Assembly (NCBI GenBank): GCA_023415075.1
Contig: JAEZLU010000057.1
Location: 1 to 5,314, forward strand
Length of the DNA: 5,314 nucleotides
From: Bacillota bacterium
GTDB lineage: Bacteria > Bacillota > Negativicutes > Sporomusales > UBA7701
Reading direction: 5' to 3'
In this document: positions 5,101-5,314 of the stretch, one piece after another
How the letters are laid out: each line of letters begins with the position of its first letter
Numbering within the stretch: the stretch's first letter is position 1
Made by a program: the position numbers and the translations under genes
Notes under the pieces: generated by a model
Told to the model about the DNA's origin: nothing
The model's database searches: none
What the model saw: only the letters and a program-made list of their open reading frames with translations

Positions 5101-5135
5101 AACCCTAGAAATCACGCTTACGGGAGGAAAAAACC

Positions 5136-5314
5136 ATGACCAAAAAGTTCATCAAAAACATCGAATTCAGCCAGGCTCTCGCCCTGGCCGACCAGGTTGC
5201 CTACCAGCCGGGGCAGGTGGTCAGCCTGACCTTCGTGCAAAACCCGGCCCTCAGCCTAACCCTTTTTGCCTTCGCCAAAGGAGAAGGCGTCAGCACCCAC
5301 TCGGCGCCGGGCGA
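5136..5314 (+). CDS. Cupin domain protein, N-terminal part, runs off right edge
   Basis: The first 59 residues are visible: MTKKFIKNIEFSQALALADQ, then VAYQPGQVVSLTFVQNPALS and LTLFAFAKGEGVSTHSAPG. The pattern of strands leading into GEGVSTHS fits the first conserved cupin motif of small single-domain cupins, where the first metal-ligand histidine would be H55. Instead of the usual HxH the sequence here is HSAPG, as in a group of small Firmicute cupins. The second motif lies beyond the window, so metal binding cannot be judged and no substrate can be named. The ATG has GGGAGG 8 nt upstream. The gene is transcribed away from the lipoprotein gene, and its promoter carries a Crp/Fnr-type site, suggesting control by a metabolic, redox or nitrosative signal (inference). 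The absence of a signal peptide points to a cytoplasmic protein. Confidence 0.85.
   Translation, partial: MTKKFIKNIEFSQALALADQVAYQPGQVVSLTFVQNPALSLTLFAFAKGEGVSTHSAPG

Overview
The window is GC-rich bacterial chromosome with compact genes, strong Shine-Dalgarno sequences (a full AGGAGGT before one gene), near-consensus sigma-70/sigma-A type promoters in the AT-richer gaps, and textbook Rho-independent terminators. Together with the gene content (YmaF family, DUF4392 and DUF1445 D-glutamate cyclase-type proteins, a long-form asparagine synthetase), this suggests a Firmicute, perhaps a GC-rich anaerobe of the Negativicutes. That placement is inference only. No mobile element, CRISPR array, tRNA or rRNA was seen.

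Layout. Positions 1-524 (minus) hold the first 174 residues of a DUF1445/YcsI-type protein that runs off the left edge. Twenty bases upstream of it in transcription, 545-1570 (minus) encodes a complete DUF4392 protein. These families correspond to the two halves of animal mitochondrial D-glutamate cyclase (DGLUCY), so the pair is most likely a two-gene D-glutamate cyclase operon. The 267-bp gap 1571-1837 holds a good promoter, a ~100-nt leader ending in a strong terminator, and two adjacent CCCGGG-centred palindromes. This looks like an attenuated leader for the pair. The same terminator would also end asnB transcription.

Positions 1838-3685 (minus) encode a glutamine-hydrolysing asparagine synthetase (asnB type, 615 aa). 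The 142-bp gap before it holds an imperfect terminator hairpin. Positions 3828-4292 (minus) encode a YmaF-family His-rich protein with six HxH motifs in a threefold repeat and a proline/glutamate-rich tail coded by a 9-bp tandem repeat. Positions 4413-4883 (minus) encode a small lipoprotein with its own promoter and a perfect terminator.

The 252-bp divergent gap 4884-5135 carries the lipoprotein promoter, two inverted repeats, and a promoter for the plus-strand cupin gene (5136 to beyond the right edge). A perfect TGTGA-N6-TCACA dyad is centred about 41.5 bp upstream of the expected cupin transcription start, as in class II Crp/Fnr-family activation.

The genes look like several independent transcription units rather than one pathway. 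Amino-acid metabolism (glutamine/asparagine and D-glutamate) is a shared theme of asnB and the cyclase pair. The most interesting items are the attenuator-like leader, the Crp-type site, and the split cyclase pair in reversed order relative to the animal fusion.
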